Source: Clostridiaceae bacterium (GTDB taxonomy: Bacteria > Bacillota > Clostridia > Lachnospirales > Lachnospiraceae). From it: DNA of 64,000 nucleotides. The stretch lies in assembly GCA_910575795.1 (NCBI GenBank), contig CAJTGE010000015.1:62001-126000 (forward strand), in the 5' to 3' direction. The position numbers and the translations under genes are program-made. The notes under the pieces are model-generated. The model was not told where the DNA came from, made no database searches, and worked only from the letters and a program-made list of their open reading frames with translations. This document shows positions 29,959 through 38,814 of this stretch, one piece after another (position 1 is the first letter of the stretch; every line of letters starts with the position of its first letter).

Positions 29959-31428
29959 ATGAACGATAATAAGGGGAAGAATATTCAGTGGTATATGCTG
30001 GCTGTGATGGCGTTTTCCACCGTGTGGGGCTTTGGGAATATCATAAACGGCTTTGTGTATTTCAACGGTATGCAGGTGATTTTCAGCTGGATTATGATGT
30101 TTGGCCTGTATTTTATCCCGTATACGCTGATGGTGGGAGAGCTTGGCTCGACCTTCCGGCATTCCGGCGGGGGCGTCAGCTCCTGGATTCACGGGACGAT
30201 CGGCGCGAAATGCGCTTACTATGCGGGCTGGACGTACTGGGCCTGCCATGTGACATACATTGCGAGCAAGGGAAGCGGCGCGCTTAAAGCCCTTAGCTGG
30301 CTCATTTTCCAGAACGGTTCGACGTATGACACGCTGCCGACCACCTGGATACAGCTCGCCACGCTGGGCGTGTTCCTGTTCTTCTGCTGGGTGGCCAGCC
30401 GGGGCCTAAACCCCTTAAAGAAGCTGGCGACCATTGCCGGCACGAGCATTTTCATCATGTCGCTTCTCTACATCCTGCTGATGTTCGCGGCGCCGGCGCT
30501 CAATCCGGGAGCCAGCTATGTGAAGGCGGATGTGAGCCTTCAGACCATGATCCCGCAGTTTAACGTGGGATATTTTACATCGCTGTCCATCCTTGTGTTC
30601 GCCGTGGGCGGCTGTGAAAAGATTTCACCCTATGTAAACAAGATGAAGGATCCGGCGAAGGGCTTTCCCAAGGGCATGATCGCCCTGGCGGTGATGGTTA
30701 TGACCTGCGCGTTCCTGGGAACCATGGCCATGAGCCGCATGTTTGATCCGGCTGTGATCAATGAGAGCAGGGAGAGCTTTAATTCCTATGTGTCAAACGG
30801 AGGCTACTGGGCCTTCCAGAGGCTTGGGGAATACTATCATGTGGGAAACCTGTTCATGATGATCTATGCGGCCTGCAACACGATTTCCCAGTGCTCGACC
30901 CTGGTGCTCAGCATTGACGCCCCGCTGCGCATGCTTCTGGACAATGAAGAGGCGAGGCAGTTTATTCCCTCCGGGCTTCTGAAAAAGAATAAGAACGGGG
31001 CCTACAGCAACGGGATTAAGATGGTTGTGATCCTGTCAGGCAGCATTATCCTGATCCAGTCCTTTGTGCCCGGGGCCGCGGCCGTGCTGGCGCAGCTCCA
31101 GAAGCTGAATTCCGTGACCATGCCCCTGCGCTATCTCTGGGTGTTTGCCGCTTACATTGCCCTCAGGAAGGCGGCGGATCGGTTTAAGCCCGAGTACCGG
31201 TTTACAAAGCATCAGTGGTTTGCGTACCTGGCCGGCGGGTGGTGTTTTGCGGTGACGGCGGCCTGCTGCATACTGGGAATGTATGTGGAGGGCGATATGG
31301 CGTCCACCGCGCTGAACATCGTGACGCCGTTTGTACTGACCGCGCTGGGGCTGATTCTTCCGGAGATTCGCAAGAGGGAGAGGAAGAGCGAAAATGCTGT
31401 TCACAGCAACCAAAAGGATCAACCGTAA
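29959..31428 (+). CDS. APC family amino acid permease
   Basis: A 489-residue transporter with about 12 membrane segments. It begins with the APC first-helix motif (MLAVMAFSTVWGFGNIINGF), followed by GELGSTFRHSGGGVSSWI. It most resembles the glutamate:GABA antiporter/YjeM branch of the superfamily. The substrate is not determinable. The final 30 residues are a charged cytoplasmic tail. It is co-transcribed with the M18 aminopeptidase just upstream, suggesting uptake or exchange of the amino acids that enzyme releases. Confidence 0.88.
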   Translation: MNDNKGKNIQWYMLAVMAFSTVWGFGNIINGFVYFNGMQVIFSWIMMFGLYFIPYTLMVGELGSTFRHSGGGVSSWIHGTIGAKCAYYAGWTYWACHVTYIASKGSGALKALSWLIFQNGSTYDTLPTTWIQLATLGVFLFFCWVASRGLNPLKKLATIAGTSIFIMSLLYILLMFAAPALNPGASYVKADVSLQTMIPQFNVGYFTSLSILVFAVGGCEKISPYVNKMKDPAKGFPKGMIALAVMVMTCAFLGTMAMSRMFDPAVINESRESFNSYVSNGGYWAFQRLGEYYHVGNLFMMIYAACNTISQCSTLVLSIDAPLRMLLDNEEARQFIPSGLLKKNKNGAYSNGIKMVVILSGSIILIQSFVPGAAAVLAQLQKLNSVTMPLRYLWVFAAYIALRKAADRFKPEYRFTKHQWFAYLAGGWCFAVTAACCILGMYVEGDMASTALNIVTPFVLTALGLILPEIRKRERKSENAVHSNQKDQP

Positions 31429-31527
31429 ACAGGCTGCTTTCAGGCAGTTCCGGCAGGGATTTGAGACAATGCTGTGACAAATTCAGAAGGAAACAGGATT
31501 TTAAAGAGTAAGGAAAGAGAAGGGAAG

Positions 31528-31557
31528 GCATCCAATATCATAGCCGGTATTGGATGC
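31528..31557. terminator. Hairpin between converging permease and Uma2 genes
   Basis: GCATCCAATAT and GTATTGGATGC form an 11-bp stem with one mismatch around an 8-base loop. The T content downstream is weak. It is possibly a bidirectional terminator. Confidence 0.45.
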
Positions 31558-31591
31558 TTAACTGTATCCGGCGGGGTTGAAGAGAGGCTGA

Positions 31592-32149
31592 TTATAAGCC
31601 CAGAGCCTTGAAATCAATCCACAAATCGTCATAGATATAAACCTTTATTTTATCCTGGAAGGTGTAAGAATCGGCCTTAAAGCTCGTTTCCTCCAGATGA
31701 TAAACAAAGATTTTCGTACTAAGGGGATCTACAATCCAGTATTCCCTCACCCCGGCGTCCATGTAAAGGTTCAGCTTACGCACATAGTCATGGCTGGAAT
31801 TGCCGGGGGAAATAACCTCAACAATCCAGTCAGGCGCCCCGGTACACCCCCGGTCTGTCAGCTTACCGGGGTCACAGATCACACTGATATCCGGCTCCAC
31901 CACGTTTTTATCGTTTTCTGGAAACAGCCTGACAGAAAAGGGCGCCGGGTAGACCTCGCAGGGGCCGCCTTTGGAACGAAGATAATTGAAAATCGTGTTA
32001 TTTACAGCATTTAATATTTTTTGGTGTATCCTGCTGGGGGCTGCCATGTAATAGATTTGGCCGTCAATCAATTCGGCATGAACATTTTCCGGCAGATTAT
32101 AATAGTCCTCTTCTGTGTAACTGTTTGCGCGGGCGAATGCTTCTGACAT
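31592..32149 (-). CDS. Uma2 family (DUF820) putative restriction-like endonuclease
   Basis: A 185-residue PD-(D/E)XK fold protein. HAELIDGQIYYMA, then VEPDISVICD and PDWIVEVISPGNSSHDYVRK carry the expected D, E-x-V and later K residues of the fold. The biological role of the family is not established. Some members are linked to mobile DNA. ATG 32149 is preceded by GGAAAGGAGAAG. The frame can be extended upstream, but without a ribosome site. It stands alone on the minus strand. Confidence 0.85.
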   Translation of the reverse strand: MSEAFARANSYTEEDYYNLPENVHAELIDGQIYYMAAPSRIHQKILNAVNNTIFNYLRSKGGPCEVYPAPFSVRLFPENDKNVVEPDISVICDPGKLTDRGCTGAPDWIVEVISPGNSSHDYVRKLNLYMDAGVREYWIVDPLSTKIFVYHLEETSFKADSYTFQDKIKVYIYDDLWIDFKALGL

Positions 32150-32301
32150 CGTACTTCTCCTTTCCGGATGGTATTTACTCGCTATCCTGATGGCATTATA
32201 ATATAAAATCAGGTTAGTGATCAATCCTTTAAGGGAGTAAAAAATAAAAATATCGTAATAAAAGGATTAAATCCAAACAAAAGTTTGTAAAGAAAAAACA
32301 C

Positions 32302-32330
32302 TTGACACTGCCCCGATCTTGTAGTATGCT
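32302..32330 (+). promoter_or_regulatory. Promoter of the ylxM-ffh cluster
   Basis: TTGACA, 17 bases, TATGCT, located 16 bases before the ylxM start. AGGTGAT is the ribosome site. Confidence 0.85.
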
Positions 32331-32346
32331 ATCCCAGGTGATAGAA

Positions 32347-32691
32347 ATGGAACGAATTGTAGAACAGGGATTTTTATATGATTTCTACGGCGTACTTTTA
32401 ACCGCGCATCAGCGGGAGATTTACGAGGACGTCGTGTTCCACGATTTTTCTGTCAGCGAGATCGCCAGGGAGCAGGGGATCAGCCGGCAGGGCGTCCATG
32501 ACATGATTAAGCGCTGCGACCGGATTCTTAAGGATTACGAGGAAAAGCTGAAGCTGGTGGAGAAGTTCATGAAGACCAGGCGGATGGTGGAGGAGATCCA
32601 CGGCCTGACAAAGGAGTTTAAAAAAAGTCAGGATCAAAATCTGATCAGACAGATCGAACAGATTTCCGATGATATCCTGAATCTGGGATAG
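32347..32691 (+). CDS. ylxM: YlxM family sigma-factor-like DNA-binding protein
   Basis: A 114-residue helix-turn-helix protein resembling sigma region 4 (VSEIAREQGISRQGVHDMIKR). It is the partner gene of ffh in Firmicutes and is thought to modulate the signal recognition particle pathway or its expression. It starts at ATG 32347, and the long upstream frame includes promoter DNA. It is followed by ffh after 84 bases. Confidence 0.93.
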   Translation: MERIVEQGFLYDFYGVLLTAHQREIYEDVVFHDFSVSEIAREQGISRQGVHDMIKRCDRILKDYEEKLKLVEKFMKTRRMVEEIHGLTKEFKKSQDQNLIRQIEQISDDILNLG

Positions 32692-32775
32692 ATATCTGCA
32701 TTTCAGAGTCCTCTGGGGGCATACGGCGGGAGATGGTTCCGGAAGGCGTTCCGGCAGTGATACGGGAGGTTTTGA

Positions 32776-34137
32776 ATGGCTTTTGAGAGCTTAGCGGACA
32801 AATTACAGAACGTATTTAAAAATCTGACGGGAAAAGGGCGTCTGACGGAGAGCGATGTGAAGGCGGGGCTTAAGGAAGTGAAGATGGCGCTTCTGGAGGC
32901 GGACGTCAGCTTTAAGGTGGTAAAGCAGTTCATCAACTCCGTACAGGAGAAGGCGGTCGGCCAGGATGTCTTAAACGGTTTGAACCCGGGGCAGATGGTG
33001 GTGAAGATCGTCAACGACGGGCTGGTGGATCTGATGGGCTCGGAGCGGACGGAGATCGCCTTAAAGCCGGGCAATGAGATCACGGTCATCCTGATGGCCG
33101 GGCTTCAGGGCGCGGGTAAGACGACGACCACGGCAAAGATCGCGGGAAAGCTCAAGTCACAGGGCAGGAACCCTCTTCTGGCAGCCTGTGACGTGTACCG
33201 CCCGGCGGCGGTGGAGCAGCTCCAGAAGAACGGCCAGAAACAGGGCGTGCCGGTATTTTCCATGGGAACAGGCCACAAGCCGGTGAATATCGCCAGGGCG
33301 GCGGTGGAGCACGCGGCCAAAAACGGGCACAATGTCGTGATCCTCGACACAGCGGGGCGTCTTCATATCGATGAGGATATGATGAACGAGCTGGTTGAGA
33401 TCAAGGAACATACAGACGTGTTCCAGACGATTCTGGTAGTCGATGCCATGACCGGGCAGGACGCGGTCAATGTGGCCAGCGCCTTTGAGGAAAAGATCGG
33501 AATCGACGGCGTGATCCTGACAAAGCTGGACGGAGACACGAGGGGCGGCGCGGCCCTGTCTGTCAAGGCAGTCACCGGAAAGCCGATCCTGTATGTGGGC
33601 ATGGGCGAAAAGCTCTCGGATCTGGAGCCGTTTTATCCGGATCGGATGGCGTCGAGGATTTTGGGCATGGGCGATATCCTGTCCATCATCGACAAGGCCG
33701 CGGCAGTGATCGACGAGGAGCAGGCCAAAGCGCTCGGCCAGAAGCTTAAAAAGGCGGAATTTGACTACAACGATTTCCTGGAGCAGATGAACCAGATCAA
33801 GAAGATGGGCGGCATGGCCAGCATCTTAAGCATGATGCCCGGCATGAACCAGATAAAGGATCTGGATCTGGACGGCAATGAAAAGGCCATGGGCCGTGTG
33901 GAGGCCATTATCCTGTCCATGACGGCGCAGGAGCGGAGAGATCCGGATTTGATGAACCCGTCGCGCAAGAAGCGCATTGCGAAAGGGGCCGGCGTCGATA
34001 TCGCGGAGGTCAACCGCCTGGTCAAGCAGTTCGGGGAGATGAAAAAGATGATGAAGCAGCTTCCCGGCATGATGGGAGGCGGAAAGCGCAGAGGGGGCCT
34101 GGGCGGCATGTTTGGAAAGATGAAGCTGCCGTTTTAG
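32776..34137 (+). CDS. ffh: Signal recognition particle protein Ffh
   Basis: The SRP GTPase that captures signal sequences with the 4.5S-type RNA and docks to FtsY. It has 453 residues: an N domain 1-95, a G domain with P-loop GLQGAGKTTTTAKIA near 105-119, DTAGRLHIDEDM, TKLDGDTRGG, and a methionine-rich M domain from ~300 ending GGMFGKMKLPF. GGGAGG precedes ATG 32776. It is intact and of normal length. The SRP RNA gene itself was not seen in the window. Confidence 0.97.
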   Translation: MAFESLADKLQNVFKNLTGKGRLTESDVKAGLKEVKMALLEADVSFKVVKQFINSVQEKAVGQDVLNGLNPGQMVVKIVNDGLVDLMGSERTEIALKPGNEITVILMAGLQGAGKTTTTAKIAGKLKSQGRNPLLAACDVYRPAAVEQLQKNGQKQGVPVFSMGTGHKPVNIARAAVEHAAKNGHNVVILDTAGRLHIDEDMMNELVEIKEHTDVFQTILVVDAMTGQDAVNVASAFEEKIGIDGVILTKLDGDTRGGAALSVKAVTGKPILYVGMGEKLSDLEPFYPDRMASRILGMGDILSIIDKAAAVIDEEQAKALGQKLKKAEFDYNDFLEQMNQIKKMGGMASILSMMPGMNQIKDLDLDGNEKAMGRVEAIILSMTAQERRDPDLMNPSRKKRIAKGAGVDIAEVNRLVKQFGEMKKMMKQLPGMMGGGKRRGGLGGMFGKMKLPF

Positions 34138-34271
34138 GCGCGGGACAGTTAGTTAGTATGATGCGGTTTGTATGATTTACGGAACGCTCCGGCCTGCCGG
34201 AGGGCGGACGGGAGCAGAGGTACAGCCTGCATTATCTATATAGAAAGAACACTTAAGGGAGGTGAATGAAG

Positions 34272-34511
34272 ATGGTAAAGATGAGACTGAAAAGAATGGG
34301 CCAGAAGAAGGCGCCTTTCTATAGAATTGTTGTTGCAGATTCCAGATCCCCGAGAGACGGGAGATTCATCGAGCAGGTTGGCTACTATGATCCGAATACA
34401 GATCCGAGCACGATCAAGTTCGACGAGGAGGCTGCAAAGAAGTGGTTAGCAACAGGTGCTCAGCCAACCGAGACCGTCGGTAAGCTTTTAAAAATCGCCG
34501 GTATCCAGTAA
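34272..34511 (+). CDS. rpsP: 30S ribosomal protein S16
   Basis: A 79-residue small-subunit assembly protein, recognised by [20 protein letters not shown] and [21 protein letters not shown] 34272 is preferred because AGGGAGGTGA (34256-34265) leaves only three bases before the alternative ATG at 34266. Standard position after ffh. Confidence 0.97.
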   Translation: MVKMRLKRMGQKKAPFYRIVVADSRSPRDGRFIEQVGYYDPNTDPSTIKFDEEAAKKWLATGAQPTETVGKLLKIAGIQ

Positions 34512-34539
34512 ACCAGCTCAGCCTGTGAGGTAAATGGTT

Positions 34540-34767
34540 ATGAAAGAATTAGTTGAGATTATCGCGAAAGCGCTGGTTGAGAACCCAACTGAAGTTACTG
34601 TGACGGAAACGGTGAAGGATGACGAGATTGTGCTGGAGCTGAAGGTCGCGCCTTCCGATATGGGCAAGGTGATCGGCAAGCAGGGCAGGATTGCAAAGGC
34701 GATCCGCTCTGTCGTGAAAGCGGCGGCTTCCAGGGACAATAAAAAAGTAATTGTTGAGATTCAGTAA
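34540..34767 (+). CDS. khpA: KH domain RNA-binding protein KhpA (YlqC)
   Basis: A 75-residue single KH domain with the GxxG-type loop VIGKQGRIAKAIR. KhpA pairs with KhpB (Jag) in Gram-positive bacteria and affects cell-length control and RNA binding. ATG 34540 is chosen over 34534 because TGAGG (34526-34530) is spaced 9 bases from it. It is conserved between rpsP and rimM. Confidence 0.95.
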   Translation: MKELVEIIAKALVENPTEVTVTETVKDDEIVLELKVAPSDMGKVIGKQGRIAKAIRSVVKAAASRDNKKVIVEIQ

Positions 34768-34768
34768 C

Positions 34769-34805
34769 AAAAAAGCCGTTGATCCGTGAGGATGACGGCT
34801 TTTTT
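34769..34805 (+). terminator. Terminator between khpA and rimM
   Basis: AAAAAAGCCGT and ACGGCTTTTTT pair perfectly over 11 bp around a 15-base loop, with the T-run in the stem. It would reduce transcription from rpsP-khpA into rimM-trmD, so partial read-through is expected. Confidence 0.75.
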
Positions 34806-34833
34806 CTGCGCAAAGGCGCATGAGGAGGAAGAG

Positions 34834-35346
34834 ATGGAGGAGTTTCTGCGTGTGGGAGTGATCACATCTACCCACGGGCTTCGGGGAGAGGTAAAGGTAT
34901 TTCCCACAACGGATGATGTGAAACGTTTTAAGAGCCTTAAGAGGGCTGTGATCGATACAGGGGCGGGGCTTCTTCCGGTGGAGATAAGCCAGGTTCGTTT
35001 CTTTAAAAACCTGGCGATCCTGAAATTTAAGGATCTGGACTCGATTAACGATGTGGAGCCGTACCGGAAGCGGGATCTTCTGGTGAAACGCGAGGACGCG
35101 GTTCCTCTGGGGCCGGACGAGCATTTTATAGCGGATCTGATCGGGCTTTCGGTGGTAACGGACGCCGGGGAGGAATTCGGGACGGTGCGGGATATCCTGC
35201 AGACCGGGGCAAATGATGTGTATGTCATTGACGGCAGGGATGGAAAGGAATATCTGTTCCCATCGATCAGAGAGTGCATCCTGGATGTGAATCTGGAAAA
35301 GGGCCAGGTGACGGTCCACGTCATGGACGGGCTTCTGGATCTGTGA
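34834..35346 (+). CDS. rimM: Ribosome maturation factor RimM
   Basis: Assists maturation of the 30S head by binding S19. It has 170 residues: an N-terminal RimM barrel (RVGVITSTHGLRGEVKVFP) and a C-terminal PRC barrel (LIGLSVVTDAGEEFGTVRDIL). It starts at ATG 34834 right after GAGGAGGAAGAG. Earlier in-frame ATGs lie within the terminator. It precedes trmD as usual. Confidence 0.96.
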   Translation: MEEFLRVGVITSTHGLRGEVKVFPTTDDVKRFKSLKRAVIDTGAGLLPVEISQVRFFKNLAILKFKDLDSINDVEPYRKRDLLVKREDAVPLGPDEHFIADLIGLSVVTDAGEEFGTVRDILQTGANDVYVIDGRDGKEYLFPSIRECILDVNLEKGQVTVHVMDGLLDL

Positions 35347-35377
35347 CGTATACGAACGCGCTGTGGAGAGAACATAC

Positions 35378-36127
35378 ATGCATTTTCATATTCTTACCCT
35401 GTTTCCGGAGATGGTGACAGGGACTTTAAATACAAGCATTACGGGCCGCGCGATGGAGAAGGGGCTGATCCGGGTGGATGCGGTCAATATCCGGGATTAT
35501 TCTAAAGATAAGCATCATCATGTGGACGACGCCCCGTACGGAGGGGGAGCCGGGATGGTGATGCAGCCGGGGCCTGTGTTTGACGCCTATGAGGCCCTGG
35601 CCGCCCGCCTGGGGAAGCGTCCCAGGGTTCTCTACATGACGCCCCAGGGGCGTGTGTTTAACCAGGACATTGCCAGGGAGCTTGCGCAGGAGGAGGATCT
35701 GGTCTTCCTGTGCGGCCATTATGAGGGCATTGATGAGCGCGTGCTGGAGATGATTGTCACGGATCATATCTCTATCGGCGATTACGTGCTTACCGGGGGC
35801 GAACTGCCGGCCATGGTGATGATTGACTGCATCAGCCGTCTGATCCCCGGGGTGCTGAACAACGACGTTTCCGCCGAGTTTGAGTCGTTTCACGACAATC
35901 TTCTGGAGTACCCGCAGTATACGCGGCCGGAATCGTTTATGGGCAGGCGCGTGCCGGAGGTGCTGCTGTCCGGACACCACAAAAATATCGGGCAGTGGAG
36001 GCGTCAGAAGGCGATAGAGAGGACGCTTAAGGAGCGGCCGGATTTGCTTGAACAGGCGTCCTTGACGCCAAAGGAGCAGGCGTTTTTGGAGGAGCTCAAG
36101 AAAAGCGCGGAGTTGACAAACGGATAG
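35378..36127 (+). CDS. trmD: tRNA (guanine-N1)-methyltransferase TrmD
   Basis: Methylates G37 of tRNAs reading CNN codons, preventing +1 frameshifting. The 249-residue protein has the SAM-binding trefoil knot visible as FLCGHYEGIDERV near 110 and SIGDYVLTGGELPAMVMID near 132. ATG 35378 follows GGAGAG. In most relatives rplS comes next. Here a 5.3-kb signalling cassette intervenes. Confidence 0.97.
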   Translation: MHFHILTLFPEMVTGTLNTSITGRAMEKGLIRVDAVNIRDYSKDKHHHVDDAPYGGGAGMVMQPGPVFDAYEALAARLGKRPRVLYMTPQGRVFNQDIARELAQEEDLVFLCGHYEGIDERVLEMIVTDHISIGDYVLTGGELPAMVMIDCISRLIPGVLNNDVSAEFESFHDNLLEYPQYTRPESFMGRRVPEVLLSGHHKNIGQWRRQKAIERTLKERPDLLEQASLTPKEQAFLEELKKSAELTNG

Positions 36128-36292
36128 CCGGGATATATAATGAAGAAGAATTTTGTTCTTGCAAAATGCTATGCCTGCCGCGGGCCGCTTATCGCAGAAT
36201 ATGTGTTAAAGCCTGTCCCGCAGCGTGGTAAATCCTGCCTCCGGCCGGGCTTAATCAGGCTGATTGATATCAATAATTAAGGAAGGATACTC

Positions 36293-38374
36293 ATGAGAAA
36301 CAAGCAGAAAATTTTGATCGCAGACGACTCAGAGATGAACCGCGCTATCTTAACAGAAATGCTGGACGCAGAGTATGAGATTATTGAGGCAGAGGATGGG
36401 ACAGAGGCCGTAGCGGCGCTGCAGAAGTACGGGACCGAGCTTTCTCTGGTCCTCCTTGACATTGTTATGCCGAAGATGGACGGTTTTGGCGTTCTTATGG
36501 TTATGGATCAGCACCGTTGGATTGATGATATTCCGGTTATTATGATCTCAGCGGAAAATTCGTCTTTTCAGATTGAAAGGGCATATGATCTGGGAGTTAC
36601 GGATTTTATTAACAGGCCCTTTGACGCGCGTGTGGTCCACCGCAGGGTGGTTAACACGCTTCTTCTGTATACCAAGCAGAAGCGCCTGATCGATCTTGTA
36701 ACGGAACAGATCTATGAAAAAGAGAAGCAGAGCAGCCTGATGGTGGATATCCTGAGCCACATCGTTGAATTCCGGAACGGGGAGAGCGGCCTGCATGTGC
36801 TGCATATCCGTGTGCTGACCGAGCTGTTTTTGAAGCAGCTTGTCACGATGACGGATCAGTATCCTCTCACCCAGACGGATATTTCGATGATCAGCACAGC
36901 GTCTGCGCTCCATGATATCGGAAAAATCTCCATATCCGGGAAGATTCTGAATAAACCCGGGAGGCTGACAGAGGAAGAGTTTGCCATTATGAAGACGCAC
37001 TCCGCGATCGGCGCGGACATCCTGCGGCAGCTCCCCTTCCATCAGAACTCACCGCACGTGAAGACGGCGTATGAAATCTGCCGCTGGCATCATGAGCGAT
37101 ACGACGGCCGGGGGTATCCGGACGGCTTAAAGGGGGATGAGATCCCGATCTCGGCGCAGATCGTGGCCCTGGCGGACGTCTATGACGCGCTTACCAGCGA
37201 GAGAGTATATAAAAAGGCGATCCCGCACGAGGAGGCGGTCAGGATGATCCTGGACGGCCAGTGCGGCGTGTTTAACCCGCTCCTGCTCGAATGTCTGACA
37301 GCGGTTTCGGAAAGCCTTCCGGAGGAGCTTAAGCAGGACACGGCCAGGATGGATCCCGAAGGGGTAAAGGAGCTCACGGAGGAGCTTCTGCGCCGCCATG
37401 AGATCACATCCTCGGAGCGCACGCTCCAGCTTCTGGAGCATGAGCGTATGAAATACAGCTTTTTCGCCTCTCTTTCAGAGGAGATTCAGTTTGAATATAC
37501 GGAGGTTCCGTCCATGCTCAGCCTCTCCTCGTGGGGAGCGGAGCGGCTTGGGCTTCCGGAGATGATCATGGATCCCATGCATGACGATCAGGTATGCTCG
37601 ATCGCGGATATGGAGAGTATCGGAAGGCTCAGCAAGCTTCTGCGCGCCACGACGCCGGAGCAGCCGAACGTGCAGTATGAGTGCAAGCTGTCCGTGGGAG
37701 GGATTGAGCGGTGGGCGCGCTTTATCTGCAGGGCGATCTGGTCGTCCGATATGCCGCCGCAGTATATGGGCGCGTTTGGCAAGACGGTTGATATCCACGA
37801 AGAGCGCCTGCGGATTGAACATCTGGAGCATGAGGTGGCTCATGACACGCTGACAGGGCTTTTGAACCACAAGCATGCGAGAAAGCGGATTGTCTCTCAG
37901 ATGAAGGACGATCCGGGCGCGAAATTCGCCCTGGCGGTTCTTGACCTGGATGATTTTAAGTCTGCAAATGATACATACGGCCATATGTTCGGCGATGAGG
38001 TGCTCAAGTATTCGGCCAATCAGTTAAAGAGCAGTGTGCGGGGCAATGATATAGTGGCCCGCATCGGCGGCGACGAATTCCTGATTTTCTTAAAGTGCGA
38101 GAAGAACCTGGAGGCGATCATGGATCGGATCTTCCATTCACTGCTTGGAACGTATAAGGCATTTCCGATCTCGTTCAGCATGGGCGTTGCGCAGACGGAG
38201 ATCGCCGGGACGGACTATCCGGGCCTGTTCCAGGCGGCGGATCACGCGCTTTACACCGTGAAACGCAGCGGTTCAGGGCGTTATTGCTTTTATGATACAT
38301 CGATGCAGGAGGGAAATGTCACCTTTTCCATGATCGATAAGGTATATGAAGAGGACGGCAGGGACGACGGGTGA
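36293..38374 (+). CDS. Response regulator with REC, HD-GYP and GGDEF domains
   Basis: A 693-residue cytoplasmic protein predicted to both make and degrade cyclic di-GMP. REC spans 1-125 with phospho-acceptor D56 (LLDIVMP); the usual Lys-Pro is Arg-Pro (INRPF). The HD-GYP phosphodiesterase has H207-D208 (HDIGK) and DGRGYP at 271-276. A PAS-like linker lies around 390-500, and the GGDEF cyclase motif is at 592-596 with an RxxD inhibitory site (RGND) five residues before it. All key residues look intact. It is followed by Hpt and hybrid kinase genes, which probably phosphorylate D56. Ribosome site AAGGA. Confidence 0.92.
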   Translation: MRNKQKILIADDSEMNRAILTEMLDAEYEIIEAEDGTEAVAALQKYGTELSLVLLDIVMPKMDGFGVLMVMDQHRWIDDIPVIMISAENSSFQIERAYDLGVTDFINRPFDARVVHRRVVNTLLLYTKQKRLIDLVTEQIYEKEKQSSLMVDILSHIVEFRNGESGLHVLHIRVLTELFLKQLVTMTDQYPLTQTDISMISTASALHDIGKISISGKILNKPGRLTEEEFAIMKTHSAIGADILRQLPFHQNSPHVKTAYEICRWHHERYDGRGYPDGLKGDEIPISAQIVALADVYDALTSERVYKKAIPHEEAVRMILDGQCGVFNPLLLECLTAVSESLPEELKQDTARMDPEGVKELTEELLRRHEITSSERTLQLLEHERMKYSFFASLSEEIQFEYTEVPSMLSLSSWGAERLGLPEMIMDPMHDDQVCSIADMESIGRLSKLLRATTPEQPNVQYECKLSVGGIERWARFICRAIWSSDMPPQYMGAFGKTVDIHEERLRIEHLEHEVAHDTLTGLLNHKHARKRIVSQMKDDPGAKFALAVLDLDDFKSANDTYGHMFGDEVLKYSANQLKSSVRGNDIVARIGGDEFLIFLKCEKNLEAIMDRIFHSLLGTYKAFPISFSMGVAQTEIAGTDYPGLFQAADHALYTVKRSGSGRYCFYDTSMQEGNVTFSMIDKVYEEDGRDDG

Positions 38375-38444
38375 CACTTGGATAACACAGGAATGAAGGC
38401 CGCCGGGTATGGGGACGGTTACAGAAAACAGGAGGGAAAGCGAT

Positions 38445-38813
38445 ATGATGAGCCTGGAAGAATGCTATGACGCGCTTGGAGGAAACTATAAGGCGGTGCT
38501 TGGCCGCTTAAGCAGCGAGCGGATTGTCAAAAAATTTGTACTGAAATTTTTGAATGATCAGAGCTACGTCCTGCTGGAGCAGTCCATGCAGGATAAAAAT
38601 TATGAGGAAGCCTTCCGGGCGGCGCATACGATCAAGGGAGTGTGCCAGAATCTGAGCTTTGACAGGCTCGGCGATTCCAGCAGCCGCCTGGCGGAGGCGC
38701 TGCGGTCCGGGTGGACGCCGGAGGCGGACGCTCTTGTGGACGAGGTAAAGCGGGATTACCAGGAAACCGCAGATGCGATCCGGGCGTTCCAGACAGAAAA
38801 TGGGGAGAGTTAA
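38445..38813 (+). CDS. Histidine phosphotransfer (Hpt) domain protein
   Basis: A 122-residue Hpt protein with the phospho-histidine in AAHTIKGVCQNLSF near residue 60. It would shuttle phosphate between the hybrid kinase encoded next and the HD-GYP/GGDEF regulator encoded before. ATG 38445 lies 8 bases after GGAGGG. The long upstream extension lacks support. The stop is one base before the GTG of the kinase. Confidence 0.9.
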   Translation: MMSLEECYDALGGNYKAVLGRLSSERIVKKFVLKFLNDQSYVLLEQSMQDKNYEEAFRAAHTIKGVCQNLSFDRLGDSSSRLAEALRSGWTPEADALVDEVKRDYQETADAIRAFQTENGES

Positions 38814-38814
38814 G

